Below, in pieces: positions 47,326-58,278 of a DNA stretch of 64,000 nucleotides. The notes under the pieces were generated by a model. The model was not told the DNA's origin, ran no database searches, and saw only the letters and a list, made by a program, of their open reading frames with translations. Numbering within the stretch: the first letter of the stretch is position 1; each line of letters begins with the position of its first letter. The stretch is from Halomicroarcula saliterrae (GTDB taxonomy: Archaea > Halobacteriota > Halobacteria > Halobacteriales > Haloarculaceae). The position numbers were made by a program, and so were the translations under genes. Location of the stretch: contig NZ_JAMQON010000002.1 of the NCBI RefSeq assembly GCF_031624395.1, forward strand, positions 1 through 64,000, written 5' to 3'.

Positions 47326-47745
47326 ATGGATGGCGGCAGCGGCGACATGACACTCGCGTTCGACCTCGGAGCGCTCAAGGAGCTGGCCTACCCGGACAGC
47401 GTGTTCACCGACGCACGCCAGTGGTCCGAGTACGTCGGCGTCATCTCCGAACAGCCGACCTACGTGGTGACCAACTTCACGCGAAAGCACCGCATCAGGC
47501 AGGACTTCTTCTCGGGGCCACGCGGGCGCGAGGAGAGTCTGGAGAACGTCAAAGAGCAGTTCGACACCGACCGACACGTCTTCGTCGGCAGCGGCGAGGC
47601 CGACGCGGCGCTCGCCGAGGCGACCGGCTGGGAGTTCCTCCCGGTCGCCGACGCCGCCGAGGCGGCCGACTGGGAACTGGGCGAGCCCCAGGCCCCCGAG
47701 GCGACGGCAAACGAGGACGCGGACGCGCGCGACGACTGGCCCTGA
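47326..47745 (+). CDS. Haloarchaeal DUF7124-like protein
   Basis: A 139-residue acidic protein. MDGGSGDMTLAFDLGALKEL at the start, then DARQWSEYVGVISEQPTYVV and FTRKHRIRQDFFSGPRGREE, resemble an uncharacterised haloarchaeal family that I recall as DUF7124. The C-terminal 35 residues (EAADWELGEPQAPE...) are disordered. No catalytic motif is visible. The ATG at 47326 is chosen because the family begins with a Gly-rich DMTLAF segment; a start at the internal Met (DMTLAF) is also possible. Confidence 0.7.
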   Translation: MDGGSGDMTLAFDLGALKELAYPDSVFTDARQWSEYVGVISEQPTYVVTNFTRKHRIRQDFFSGPRGREESLENVKEQFDTDRHVFVGSGEADAALAEATGWEFLPVADAAEAADWELGEPQAPEATANEDADARDDWP

Positions 47746-47810
47746 GCTGACCGGACAACGCGCCGGCCGGAGCGGGGACATTTATTACACAGTGTCGTGG
47801 AAACGAAGCT

Positions 47811-48641
47811 ATGTCCCTGGATGTCGGGACGGCCCTCCGCAGTGGTATCGACGACCTGACCAGCGAGACCGGGGTGCTGGTCGGTGCAGTGTTTCTCCTC
47901 TACAACCTCGGCGCGGTCGTTGTCAACGAGAGCCTCACCGCGGAGCTGTTCGCGCTGCTGTACGAGCGGGGCGTCTACACGGAAGCCGAGCGGGCGGCGA
48001 TAGAGTCGGTCAGCGGCGGGACGCCGTTCGCGCTCGGCGTCGGCCTCTCGCTGACCGTCGCACTGGTCGTCGTCGTCACGCTGCTGGGCGAACTCGTCCG
48101 CTACTGGGCGATACGCCTGTTTGCCGGGCCCGACGAGACGGCGACCGCCTCGTTCGGCGACAGAGCCGTGATGGCGGTCCTCCTCGGCGGTGGTGTCGCG
48201 GTGACCGTGCTGGTCTTCCAGTCGGTCCTCCCAATCGCGGGCCAGCTGGGCGGCGTGGCGACGACGCTCGTCGGCTCGATAGCCGGACCCGTCGTCGGGC
48301 TCGTTTTACTGACCGTCTTCGTCTATCTCCGCCAGGAGATCGCGCTGAACGACGGCGGGTACGGCGAGACGCTTCGCAACAGCTTCGCCCGGTTCATGGA
48401 CGACCCCGCCTCGATTATCGTCCTGCTGCTGGTGCTCGGCCTGTTCGGCCTCGTCGGGAGCCTCCCGGGGTTCGTCACGGGGCTGGTCGGCGGCTCGTCC
48501 GCAGTCGGCGGCCTCCCCCTGTCCGTCGTCTCGCGGCTCCTTTCGGCGGTTCTGGGCACCGTGTTCCAGACGCTCGGCATCGCTGTGGTCACGGACGCCT
48601 ACCTGCAGGTCAGGACCAGCGCGCGCGAGTCGGCGGCCTGA
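47811..48641 (+). CDS. Hypothetical polytopic membrane protein
   Basis: A 276-residue protein with about five or six membrane segments: GVLVGAVFLLYNLGAVVV near 21, FALGVGLSLTVALVVVVTLL near 73, a glycine-rich pair near 115-160, IIVLLLVLGLFGLVGSLPG near 202, and a C-terminal helix. Family is not recognised, though the layout resembles DUF7847/'glycerophosphodiester-transporter-like' permease-type membrane proteins of haloarchaea. It has no transport signature or ligand residue. The ATG is at 47811, about 28 nt after TTTATTACAC, a TATA-like element. Confidence 0.7.
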   Translation: MSLDVGTALRSGIDDLTSETGVLVGAVFLLYNLGAVVVNESLTAELFALLYERGVYTEAERAAIESVSGGTPFALGVGLSLTVALVVVVTLLGELVRYWAIRLFAGPDETATASFGDRAVMAVLLGGGVAVTVLVFQSVLPIAGQLGGVATTLVGSIAGPVVGLVLLTVFVYLRQEIALNDGGYGETLRNSFARFMDDPASIIVLLLVLGLFGLVGSLPGFVTGLVGGSSAVGGLPLSVVSRLLSAVLGTVFQTLGIAVVTDAYLQVRTSARESAA

Positions 48642-48700
48642 GCCTGCCACGGCACTGGCGTATCGCGGGCTTTAACCACGCCAGCGGCCTAGCGGTACCA

Positions 48701-49237
48701 ATGGCAGAACCGCGCGTGCCCGGCGGGCGCGAGTCCGAGCTCGAACTCGCCTGCGGCGAGGTCATCGACACCCACGACGACCTCCACATGGGAATCCGGC
48801 AGTTCGACTGCGCGTGCGGGTCGACCCACGCCGTCGTGGTGGGCGCCCACCCGCTGGCCCGTTTCGTCCCCGAGTTTCTGGAGGAAATCCTCGTCGAGAC
48901 CATCGAACCGGCCGACGACCACGAGGAGTTCACGATGGCCCACCTCATGGGCGTCGTCATCGAGGAGTTCCCCGAGAAGGTCGCGTTCGCCGACGCCAGC
49001 GAGGACGGCGCCGTCGGCTTTTCGATGGCCTGGGTGACCGATTTCGACGCCCGGCGCCTCCACGAAATCGTCGTCGAACTCATCGTCGAACTGATGGAAC
49101 ACGCCGTCTCCCACGCCGAGGACGACGAGATGGCCGCGGAGTTCGAGTCCCAGATGCTGGAGTTCGACATCGGCGTGTTCGTCGACCAGTACCGCGCCCA
49201 GAGAAACTTCGAGGACGAGCACGACTCGGCGGTCTGA
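48701..49237 (+). CDS. Haloarchaeal DUF5815-like protein
   Basis: A 178-residue acidic protein. After RVPGGRESELELACGEVIDT come a small Cys pair (FDCACGSTHAVVVGAHPLAR, near 35-54) and a long Glu-rich helical region (FLEEILVETIEPADDHEEFT, MAHLMGVVIEEFPEKVAFAD). It resembles the haloarchaeal DUF5815 family from memory. The CxC motif with a distal His could bind a metal. No function is known. The ATG at 48701 follows TTTAACC, a TATA-like stretch near 48671, implying a leaderless mRNA. Confidence 0.7.
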   Translation: MAEPRVPGGRESELELACGEVIDTHDDLHMGIRQFDCACGSTHAVVVGAHPLARFVPEFLEEILVETIEPADDHEEFTMAHLMGVVIEEFPEKVAFADASEDGAVGFSMAWVTDFDARRLHEIVVELIVELMEHAVSHAEDDEMAAEFESQMLEFDIGVFVDQYRAQRNFEDEHDSAV

Positions 49238-49419
49238 TAGGAATCGTCGTCGAGGCCACGGGACGCGCCGAGCCGGTCGGAACTAATCTACAGCGGTCCA
49301 GCTCCGTGAGACGAGTTCGCTGTGACGGGAACTGCGTGCCGGATGCAGCGGGTGAAATCGGCCGAGACGAGGGCGTGTGTGCACGAGCGCCCGAATCGGG
49401 CGGCGTCCGCAAGCGGGTC

Positions 49420-50103
49420 TCAGCCGCCTCGCCGAGCGCGCTCGAACAGGAGGATACCGATACCGAACGATATCAGCTCGAACAACCGCTCCGTGAGCGG
49501 CTTCTCTCCGAGGGTACTTCGAGTGTCGGCGACATACACGATGTAGTAGCGCCCGCTCGAACTGACGAGCACGGGTTCGGACAACGAATCGTCGGCCCAC
49601 GCCGAGCCTGTTTCGACCGTTCGGCGAACCGGCCGCGCGGACTGTCCGACCGGCTGGGAATACAACTCGAACACCCTGCTCGCGTTGGTTCGTTCCAGCC
49701 CGAGCACGTATGCTTCGGCCGAATCGTTCCACCCCGTCGTGCGCTCGTACACCCGTCCAGTGTCGGCAAAGGCGACGTACGGCTCTCGCACATCGAGTCT
49801 CGAACTCCGAGCGCCGTTCCTCGCGCCGGGGTAGGGCGCCTGTATCGACGAGCCGTTGACAATTCGGGACTCCACCGCACACCGGCGCGAGTGGCGGGGC
49901 TCCTCGAAGCAGTCGATAGCATCGAAGCCGTTGAGCTCCGAGTGGTCACCCTCGACCTGAATCCGATTGTCGTCGACCGTAACGAGTGCGGCTTGGTACT
50001 GGTAGTCCCTTCCCGTGATGTCCAGTGCCGGCCCCCAGACCGGCGTCGTGATAAAGAGGGCGGCCATCACGAGGAGAGCGGTCCGACGGAGAGGGTCTGC
50101 CAT
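49420..50103 (-). CDS. Hypothetical exported protein with N- and C-terminal membrane segments
   Basis: A 227-residue protein with an N-terminal hydrophobic segment (ALLVMAALFITTPVWGPALD) that may be an uncleaved signal anchor. A long Ser/Arg/Thr-rich extracytoplasmic domain has a Cys pair (DCFEEPRHSRRC) that could form a disulfide. A C-terminal hydrophobic helix (FELISFGIGILLFERARRGG) ends in a basic tail. This topology resembles haloarchaeal DUF-type cell-surface proteins, but no family is recognised. It is less acidic than typical host proteins. Confidence 0.6.
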   Translation of the reverse strand: MADPLRRTALLVMAALFITTPVWGPALDITGRDYQYQAALVTVDDNRIQVEGDHSELNGFDAIDCFEEPRHSRRCAVESRIVNGSSIQAPYPGARNGARSSRLDVREPYVAFADTGRVYERTTGWNDSAEAYVLGLERTNASRVFELYSQPVGQSARPVRRTVETGSAWADDSLSEPVLVSSSGRYYIVYVADTRSTLGEKPLTERLFELISFGIGILLFERARRGG

Positions 50104-50507
50104 TGTTCAGTTTCGAGAGACAGACACAAAAAATAATTCGATACGATTCGACAAGATCCGCCCAGTAGACACGTCGGCTCCGCTATCGGGTACCGGTTCC
50201 GGGATTCAGGAGTACGCCAGCGCACGCTCCAACAGCCGCGTTGAAGATGAGTCGACCGCACTGGACGGGACACAGTCGTGCCAAACGATCACCGTTCGAG
50301 GGTTTCGACGGAGCCACCACCCCATCTGAGTCGTCTCGGTCGCTCCGGAACGGCCGGTAGCTACCTGGCTGCTATTCGAACACGCGCAGACAGTGTATGA
50401 CAACGGGGTGCAGAACGCGTCCCGTTGCTGTCCGTCGGTTTCGGCTAAACCGGCGTCAGACACCAGTCTGACGGTGTTATATGGGGTTTCGGCTATTGAA
50501 TACCGAT
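50104..50507. other. Intergenic stretch with no supported gene
   Basis: Four hundred bases separate the 227-residue protein gene from the next CDS. A minus-strand frame at 50206-50463 reads TTQMGWWLRRNPRTVIVWHD but has a Ser/Thr/Cys-rich composition and no recognisable family. AATAATTCGATACGATTCGA near 50131-50150 is AT-rich and could be the promoter of the minus-strand gene. TTATATGG near 50477 probably serves the small gene starting at 50508. Confidence 0.5.
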
Positions 50508-50735
50508 ATGGCCATCCGTCACGGCGAGTTCGAGCGCATCCAGTCCGTCCTCGACGACGCCGACGCCGACGGTCCCCTGACGGCCCGCGAGATTCTGGAG
50601 TTGCTGGAAGAGCACGACGAGGAGTTCGAGAGCGCCCACCGCGTCGCCACGGTGCTCGGTCGGCGGGCCCAGACCGGCGAAGTCGAGGTCATCAGGGACC
50701 AGCCCTACCGCTACAGCGTCACCGACGAGAGCTAG
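50508..50735 (+). CDS. Small winged-helix-like hypothetical protein next to carB
   Basis: This 75-residue protein, HGEFERIQSVLDDADADGPL then TAREILELLEEHDEEFESAH and RVATVLGRRAQTGEVEVIRD, has the helix-turn-helix plus wing appearance of small haloarchaeal DNA-binding proteins. No family name is certain. The ATG at 50508 is about 27 nt after TTATATGG, indicating a leaderless transcript. It lies 119 bp upstream of carB on the same strand. A role in carB expression is possible but unsupported. Confidence 0.6.
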   Translation: MAIRHGEFERIQSVLDDADADGPLTAREILELLEEHDEEFESAHRVATVLGRRAQTGEVEVIRDQPYRYSVTDES

Positions 50736-50776
50736 AGGCGCGGGCGGGTGCGACTACCCCGTGTGACGCTGTCGCA

Positions 50777-50839
50777 TTACGATATTCGAAATGCGGCTTC
50801 GAGCTTCGTACCTTTTCGCCGGGCTTATTACGATGTATC
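50777..50839. promoter_or_regulatory. carB upstream region with two TTACGA-type dyads
   Basis: TTACGATATTCGAA at 50777-50790 and TTACGATGTATCGG at 50827-50840 resemble the perfect dyad TTACGATTTTCGTAA found between carA and the lrp regulator. The downstream copy overlaps the CTTATTA TATA-like box whose spacing to the ATG at 50855 fits a leaderless transcript. A regulator bound there would block transcription initiation. Confidence 0.5.
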
Positions 50840-50854
50840 GGCTCGAATCGGGTA

Positions 50855-54106
<3,252 letters not shown>

Positions 54107-54177
54107 GAGCGCCCGAGCGGAGAGGGTGGCGGACCGCACCGCGGGGAGCAGCGAGCCGCCACCGCACCGTCGATTTC

Positions 54178-55380
54178 TCACGCGCGAAGCGCGGCGACAC
54201 TCCCGTCCGCCAGCAGCGCGAACACCGTCCCGTCGGCGAGCGCGAGGGTTCGGACCGGGACGTCGAACGTCGTCCGCCACTGCGGAGCCCCAGTGACGTC
54301 GAACGCCCGGACGGACCCCCGGGGTATCCCGGTCTGTTCCATCCGGTCGTGGCCCGTCGCCAGCAGGACCGCCTCCTCGCCGGCGGCGACGTCACGAACG
54401 GCCGAGTCGAGCGGCCGTCGCCACCGTCGCTCGCCGCTGGCGGCGTCGACGCCGAGGAGACGCCACGTGCGGCGGTCGCTCCCGGTTTCGACCGCCGTAG
54501 CCGTCACAGCCGTTCCGTCGACCACGACGGGCGCTCGGGTAGCCGAGACCTCGTCGTCGCCCGGCGTCGGCGCGACCCGCCAGCGCCGCTGGCCGGCTTC
54601 GAGGTCGAACGCCTCGACGGCGACGGTCGACTGGCGGTTGCCGACGAGGAGCGCCCCGTCGTGGACGGTTAGAGTCGTCCGGGCGGCGTTCAGGTCGCTC
54701 GTCCACTGACTGTCGGGGAACCGCCCGACCGTGGCATCGGCGACCGTCGGGCGCTGGTATCGCTGGACGGCGTACGGCCCCGCGCCGTAGAGAGTCCCCG
54801 CGGCCACCGCGAGGGAGCCGTGGCCCCCGTGCCGCGTTCCGGCCCGCGACCGACCGTCGGTGCCGAACGCCCGGAGCGCGCCGCCGAGGGCGCTCGTGAG
54901 GACGCCGCTCGACAGCGGGAGGACGCTGTCGGCCGGCCGCAGTTCCACGTCCCACTGAACCGTCCCCTCGCGGTCGAAAGCCCTGAGTCTGGGCGACTCG
55001 CTGCCCGACTGGGATTCAGAGACGTAGAGATGGTCTGTCCCGAGGGCACAGCGGCCACCGACGCCGATGGCCGACCACCGCTCGGTGCCGTCGACTCGGT
55101 CGAACGCGTGGACGTGGGCGGTGCCGACGAAGACGCGCTCCCGTCCGACGACGAGACCTACGGCGTCCCCCGTCCCCCGAGCCTCGGTTCGCCACGCGAC
55201 GCCGGGGGCCGACGGCACCGTGACGGGCGCTCGCGCCGTGTTCCGGTGGTCGTACCGGGGACGCGGCCACGTGTCCGAGGGGACGGCCGTCGGTTCGAAC
55301 CGGTCGAGTCGGACCCGCGAACCGAGTCCAACAGCGCCGCTCGCTAGCAGTCCCGCGAGTACCGAACGCCTGGAGGGCAT
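54178..55380 (-). CDS. PQQ-type beta-propeller protein with Tat signal
   Basis: A 400-residue exported protein. The N-terminus PSRRSVLAGLLASGAVGLGS is a Tat signal, without a lipobox Cys, so it is probably secreted or held by the uncleaved signal. The rest is a diverged beta propeller: VHAFDRVDGTERWSAIGVGG, LRAFDREGTVQWDVELRPAD, VEAFDLEAGQRRWRVAPTPG, LLGVDAASGERRWRRPLDSA, VRAFDVTGAPQWRTTFDVPV. It is a third paralogue of the two propeller lipoproteins at 44-46.5 kb, but more diverged. It lies between carB and a histidine kinase. No catalytic residues are recognised. Confidence 0.8.
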   Translation of the reverse strand: MPSRRSVLAGLLASGAVGLGSRVRLDRFEPTAVPSDTWPRPRYDHRNTARAPVTVPSAPGVAWRTEARGTGDAVGLVVGRERVFVGTAHVHAFDRVDGTERWSAIGVGGRCALGTDHLYVSESQSGSESPRLRAFDREGTVQWDVELRPADSVLPLSSGVLTSALGGALRAFGTDGRSRAGTRHGGHGSLAVAAGTLYGAGPYAVQRYQRPTVADATVGRFPDSQWTSDLNAARTTLTVHDGALLVGNRQSTVAVEAFDLEAGQRRWRVAPTPGDDEVSATRAPVVVDGTAVTATAVETGSDRRTWRLLGVDAASGERRWRRPLDSAVRDVAAGEEAVLLATGHDRMEQTGIPRGSVRAFDVTGAPQWRTTFDVPVRTLALADGTVFALLADGSVAALRA

Positions 55381-55497
55381 CGTCGGGTGATAGAGGCGGG
55401 CCCAGATATACGGCGGGGCTCGCGTAAATCTGGCCACCAAAACCCGTCGCCGGCACTGGTCCCGGACCGCAGTGTCGTTCGCCCTCGGTGACAAAAC

Positions 55498-55535
55498 CGA
55501 TATAACTGCGTACCAGTAAGTTACCGGAAGTTTGC
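55498..55535 (+). promoter_or_regulatory. TATA box and TTG start of the second histidine kinase
   Basis: GATATAACTG at about 55497-55506 is followed about 27 nt later by TTG at 55532, the first initiator-type codon of the open frame; no ATG or GTG precedes the first membrane segment. This supports leaderless translation from TTG. Confidence 0.5.
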
Positions 55536-57226
55536 TCGCTGGTATCGGCATCGGTGGACTGGTCGTCGGCAGTTCGATTACTGCCGGCGTCGGCACGCTC
55601 GCACTCGCCGGCTACCTCTATCGACACCGCGGGAGCCCGGGTGTCCCCTGGTTCATCGCGGCGGCACTCGCCATCTCGGTGTGGTGTCTGGCGTACGGGA
55701 CGGCGCTGGTGGTCTTCGAGTTGCCGCTCAGGGCGCATTTGACGGCCCTCTGGCTGCTGGCCGCCGTCTGGTCGGGGCCGCTGTTCTTGCTGTTCGCACT
55801 GGCGTACACCGGCCGAACCGCCGTCGTGCGCAGCTGGCAGGCGCTGCCGCTGCTCGCGGTGCCGACGGTGGCGACCGGGCTGCTGGTGACCCACAGCTGG
55901 CACTCGCTGCTCTGGACGACGTTCCGAATCGACCCGGTGTTCGACCTCGCGACGGCCAGCTACTCCCTCCAGCCGCTCGCGTACCTCGTTCTGGTGTTCA
56001 CACTGCTGTCTGCCGGCTTGAGCGCGCTGCTGCTGTTCGAGACGGTCGTCAGCTACGGGCCGCTCTACCGGGGGGAGGCGGTCGCCGTCGGCCTCAGCGT
56101 CGTCCCGCCGGCCGTCGGGTCGCTCCCGTGGCTCTTTGGCTTTGGCCCGTATCCGCAGCTCAATCTCACACCGGCGCTGTTTCTGGTCCACGTGGCGCTC
56201 GACAGCTACGCCTTCGTCGAGCGGAACATGTTCGAGACGAACCCCACGACCCGTCGGGCCGCCGAGCGGTCGGCCGTCGACGACATCCCCACGCCGCTGT
56301 TCGCGCTCGACACGGAGGACTGCGTGGTGACCGTCAACGACGCCGCCGTCGAGACGTTCGAGCTCGACCGGTCGGCCGTCCTCGGCGAACCGTTCGCGGC
56401 TGTCGTCCCCGCCAGCGGCGGGACCGTCGACGGGTCCGAGTCCATCACGACCACGACCGACGGGCGGGAGCGGCAGTTCACCGTCGTCACAGCACCGTTG
56501 ACCGACCCCGCCGACACCGTCGTCGGCCGGACGGTCATCCTCCAGGAGGTGACCAAGGAGCGCGAACGCGAACAGCGACTCGACGTGTTGAACCGCGTCA
56601 TCCGGCACAACCTCAGAAACGAGATGACGGTGATACTGGGCCACGCCGACCTCGTCGCCGACCGGGCGACGGACGAGGCGGTCCTCGACTCCGCCGCGAC
56701 GATCACCGACAGCGGCGAGCGGCTGCTCGCGACGGGCACCAAGGCCCGCGAGTTCGAGCAGATACGCGGGAGTCAGACCGATACCAGGACCGTCGACGTC
56801 GCCGACCTCGTCGGCGAGGCCGTGGCCGACCTGCGAGCCGAGTTCCCGTCGGCGACGGTCGATATCGACGTCAGCCCGGGGACGGACACGTCGCTGACCA
56901 CCCAACCGCGCGTGCTCGCGCTGGTCGTCGCGAACCTGCTGGAAAACGCCCTCGCGCACAACGAGAGCGACGAACCACGGGCAGCCGTCACGCTCTCCGA
57001 GTCCGAGACGGGGCTCGACATCGGTATCAGCGACAACGGACCGGGTATCGACCCGTCGGAGCTGGCGCCGATACGCAAGGGGACGGAGACGGCACTGGAG
57101 CACTCGACCGGGATGGGGCTCTGGGTCGCCAGCTGGGGCGTGACGATGCTCGGCGGGGATATCGACTTCGCGACCACGGACGACGGGACGGACGTGAGTG
57201 TCCACCTCGACTACACCGACGGCTGA
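55532..57226 (+). CDS. 7TM-PAS sensor histidine kinase (TTG start)
   Basis: This 564-residue kinase has seven hydrophobic segments in residues 1-230 (GIGIGGLVVGSSITAGVGTL, LTALWLLAAVWSGPLFLLFA and others), a PAS domain (about 245-345, IPTPLFALDTEDCVVTVNDA), and a HisKA domain with His359 in LNRVIRHNLRNEM. The HATPase has an N box NLLENALAHNESDEP, G1 SDNGPGID and a short G2 STGMGLWVASW. The usual Met is replaced by a TTG start at 55532; the first Met codon in the frame lies far inside the 7TM region. No adjacent response regulator exists. It resembles the 7TM kinase at 38-40 kb but lacks the GAF domain. Confidence 0.88.
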   Translation: MLAGIGIGGLVVGSSITAGVGTLALAGYLYRHRGSPGVPWFIAAALAISVWCLAYGTALVVFELPLRAHLTALWLLAAVWSGPLFLLFALAYTGRTAVVRSWQALPLLAVPTVATGLLVTHSWHSLLWTTFRIDPVFDLATASYSLQPLAYLVLVFTLLSAGLSALLLFETVVSYGPLYRGEAVAVGLSVVPPAVGSLPWLFGFGPYPQLNLTPALFLVHVALDSYAFVERNMFETNPTTRRAAERSAVDDIPTPLFALDTEDCVVTVNDAAVETFELDRSAVLGEPFAAVVPASGGTVDGSESITTTTDGRERQFTVVTAPLTDPADTVVGRTVILQEVTKEREREQRLDVLNRVIRHNLRNEMTVILGHADLVADRATDEAVLDSAATITDSGERLLATGTKAREFEQIRGSQTDTRTVDVADLVGEAVADLRAEFPSATVDIDVSPGTDTSLTTQPRVLALVVANLLENALAHNESDEPRAAVTLSESETGLDIGISDNGPGIDPSELAPIRKGTETALEHSTGMGLWVASWGVTMLGGDIDFATTDDGTDVSVHLDYTDG

Positions 57227-57287
57227 CCCGCGAGTGAACTGCCTCCTCTGCGTGTCCGATACGGCGGATAATCGTGTATCCTTCGCC

Positions 57288-57325
57288 TTATTGTCCATTA
57301 TTTACCCATTTAGTTTGGATAATAA
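57288..57325. promoter_or_regulatory. Imperfect dyad in the AT-rich promoter region before the PH-like gene
   Basis: TTATTGTCCA at 57288-57297 and TGGATAATAA at 57316-57325 form a near-perfect inverted pair (9 of 10) with an 18-bp AT-rich centre. The 57270-57350 stretch is the most AT-rich in the area and lies about 100 bp upstream of the ATG at 57429. It could be a regulatory site or the boundary of a divergent promoter; there is no supported minus-strand gene. Confidence 0.35.
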
Positions 57326-57428
57326 CGACCTTCGAGTGTAATAATACGACGAACCCAACCCTGATATCAGCAAGTCGAGTGGTCGTTAGTATGGACGCTA
57401 TCAGACGGTTCGGAGACGTGGGACGCTG

Positions 57429-58061
57429 ATGACGGACGAAGAGTTCACTGGCAGAGCCCGAACGCTCGCGGAGATCGCTCCGAACGACTCGGTGACCGTC
57501 CCGACGCTGGCCGGCGAGGGCGGCCGGTTCACGGACGGGCCGCCGCTGAGCGAGCCACCGGTGTCGTACCTCGAACCGGCGGAGTCCCCGGCCTTCGTCC
57601 TGGCGAACACGAAACGCGGCATCGGCCTCGGCTCGAAGCGCAACACGGTCACCCCGGGCACCGACCGCGAGACGCTCGTCCTCGTCACCGGCCGCCGGAC
57701 GCTCTGTCTCGTCGGCGGGGAGACCGACGACGAGGTCATCGAGATACCCCACGAGAGCATCGCCACGGCCAGCTACAGGACCGGGTTCCGCGCACACCGG
57801 TTGGCCCTCCAGACGCCGCGGAACAGCTACCACTGCTGGGTCAACCCGAAGACCGACGAGGACCTGCTCGCGGCGGCGACGACGTTCATCGAGGAGCGAA
57901 AGCCGGAGACGCCGGAGAGTATCGACGGTGACGACGACGCGAGCAGGATTATGTACCGCGGACAGCCGGTGAAACGCGACACCGAGTCTGCGGAGACCGT
58001 GCCCAGCGGCGAGAAACAGACTGTGATGTACCGCGGGCGGCCGGTCGACGACGGCGAGTGA
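57429..58061 (+). CDS. Bacterial-PH-like (YokE/bPH) domain protein
   Basis: A 210-residue cytoplasmic protein. The central domain (about 70-165) reads ETLVLVTGRRTLCLVGGETD, EVIEIPHESIATASYRTGFR and HRLALQTPRNSYHCWVNPKT. This is the 'lvlTdrRlllv ... eipyesI..v....g....l.l.t....y.f' pattern of bacterial PH-like domains, which may bind lipids or proteins. The C-terminus has the motif MYRGQPVKR near 178-186 and again MYRGRPVDD at the very end, a duplicated short linear motif. No membrane span is present. Family assignment is tentative. Confidence 0.68.
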   Translation: MTDEEFTGRARTLAEIAPNDSVTVPTLAGEGGRFTDGPPLSEPPVSYLEPAESPAFVLANTKRGIGLGSKRNTVTPGTDRETLVLVTGRRTLCLVGGETDDEVIEIPHESIATASYRTGFRAHRLALQTPRNSYHCWVNPKTDEDLLAAATTFIEERKPETPESIDGDDDASRIMYRGQPVKRDTESAETVPSGEKQTVMYRGRPVDDGE

Positions 58062-58149
58062 CCGTCGGCACATCGCGTACCGCTCCCGAGCCGTGTGAAC
58101 GTTTAACTCTCCCGGGCTGACCGCTCGGTGGTCCAGTTGCGCTTCGCGC

Positions 58150-58271
58150 AGCGCAACTACTCGCGGGTCGTTCCTCCCCGCTCGTCTGTTCGGCGAGTCT
58201 CGCTTCGCTCAGCGCAACTACTCGCGGGTCGTTCCTCCCCGCTCGTCTGTTCGGCGAGTCTCGCTTCGCTC
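58150..58271. repeat. Two tandem 61-bp repeats downstream of carA
   Basis: The 61-bp unit starting AGCGCAACTACTCGCGGGTC and ending CGAGTCTCGCTTCGCTC occurs at 58150-58210 and again at 58211-58271 with no mismatch seen. Palindromic ends (GCGCTTCGCGCAGCGC) precede the first copy. The array starts 8 bp before the 3' end of the minus-strand carA gene (58279) and would lie in its 3' untranslated region. Confidence 0.9.
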
Positions 58272-58278
58272 GACTCGC

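Noticed and set aside
50206-50463. 85-codon minus-strand frame upstream of the small carB neighbour
   Set aside because: Ser/Thr/Cys-rich, no recognised family and no TATA-like element at a suitable distance; likely chance.
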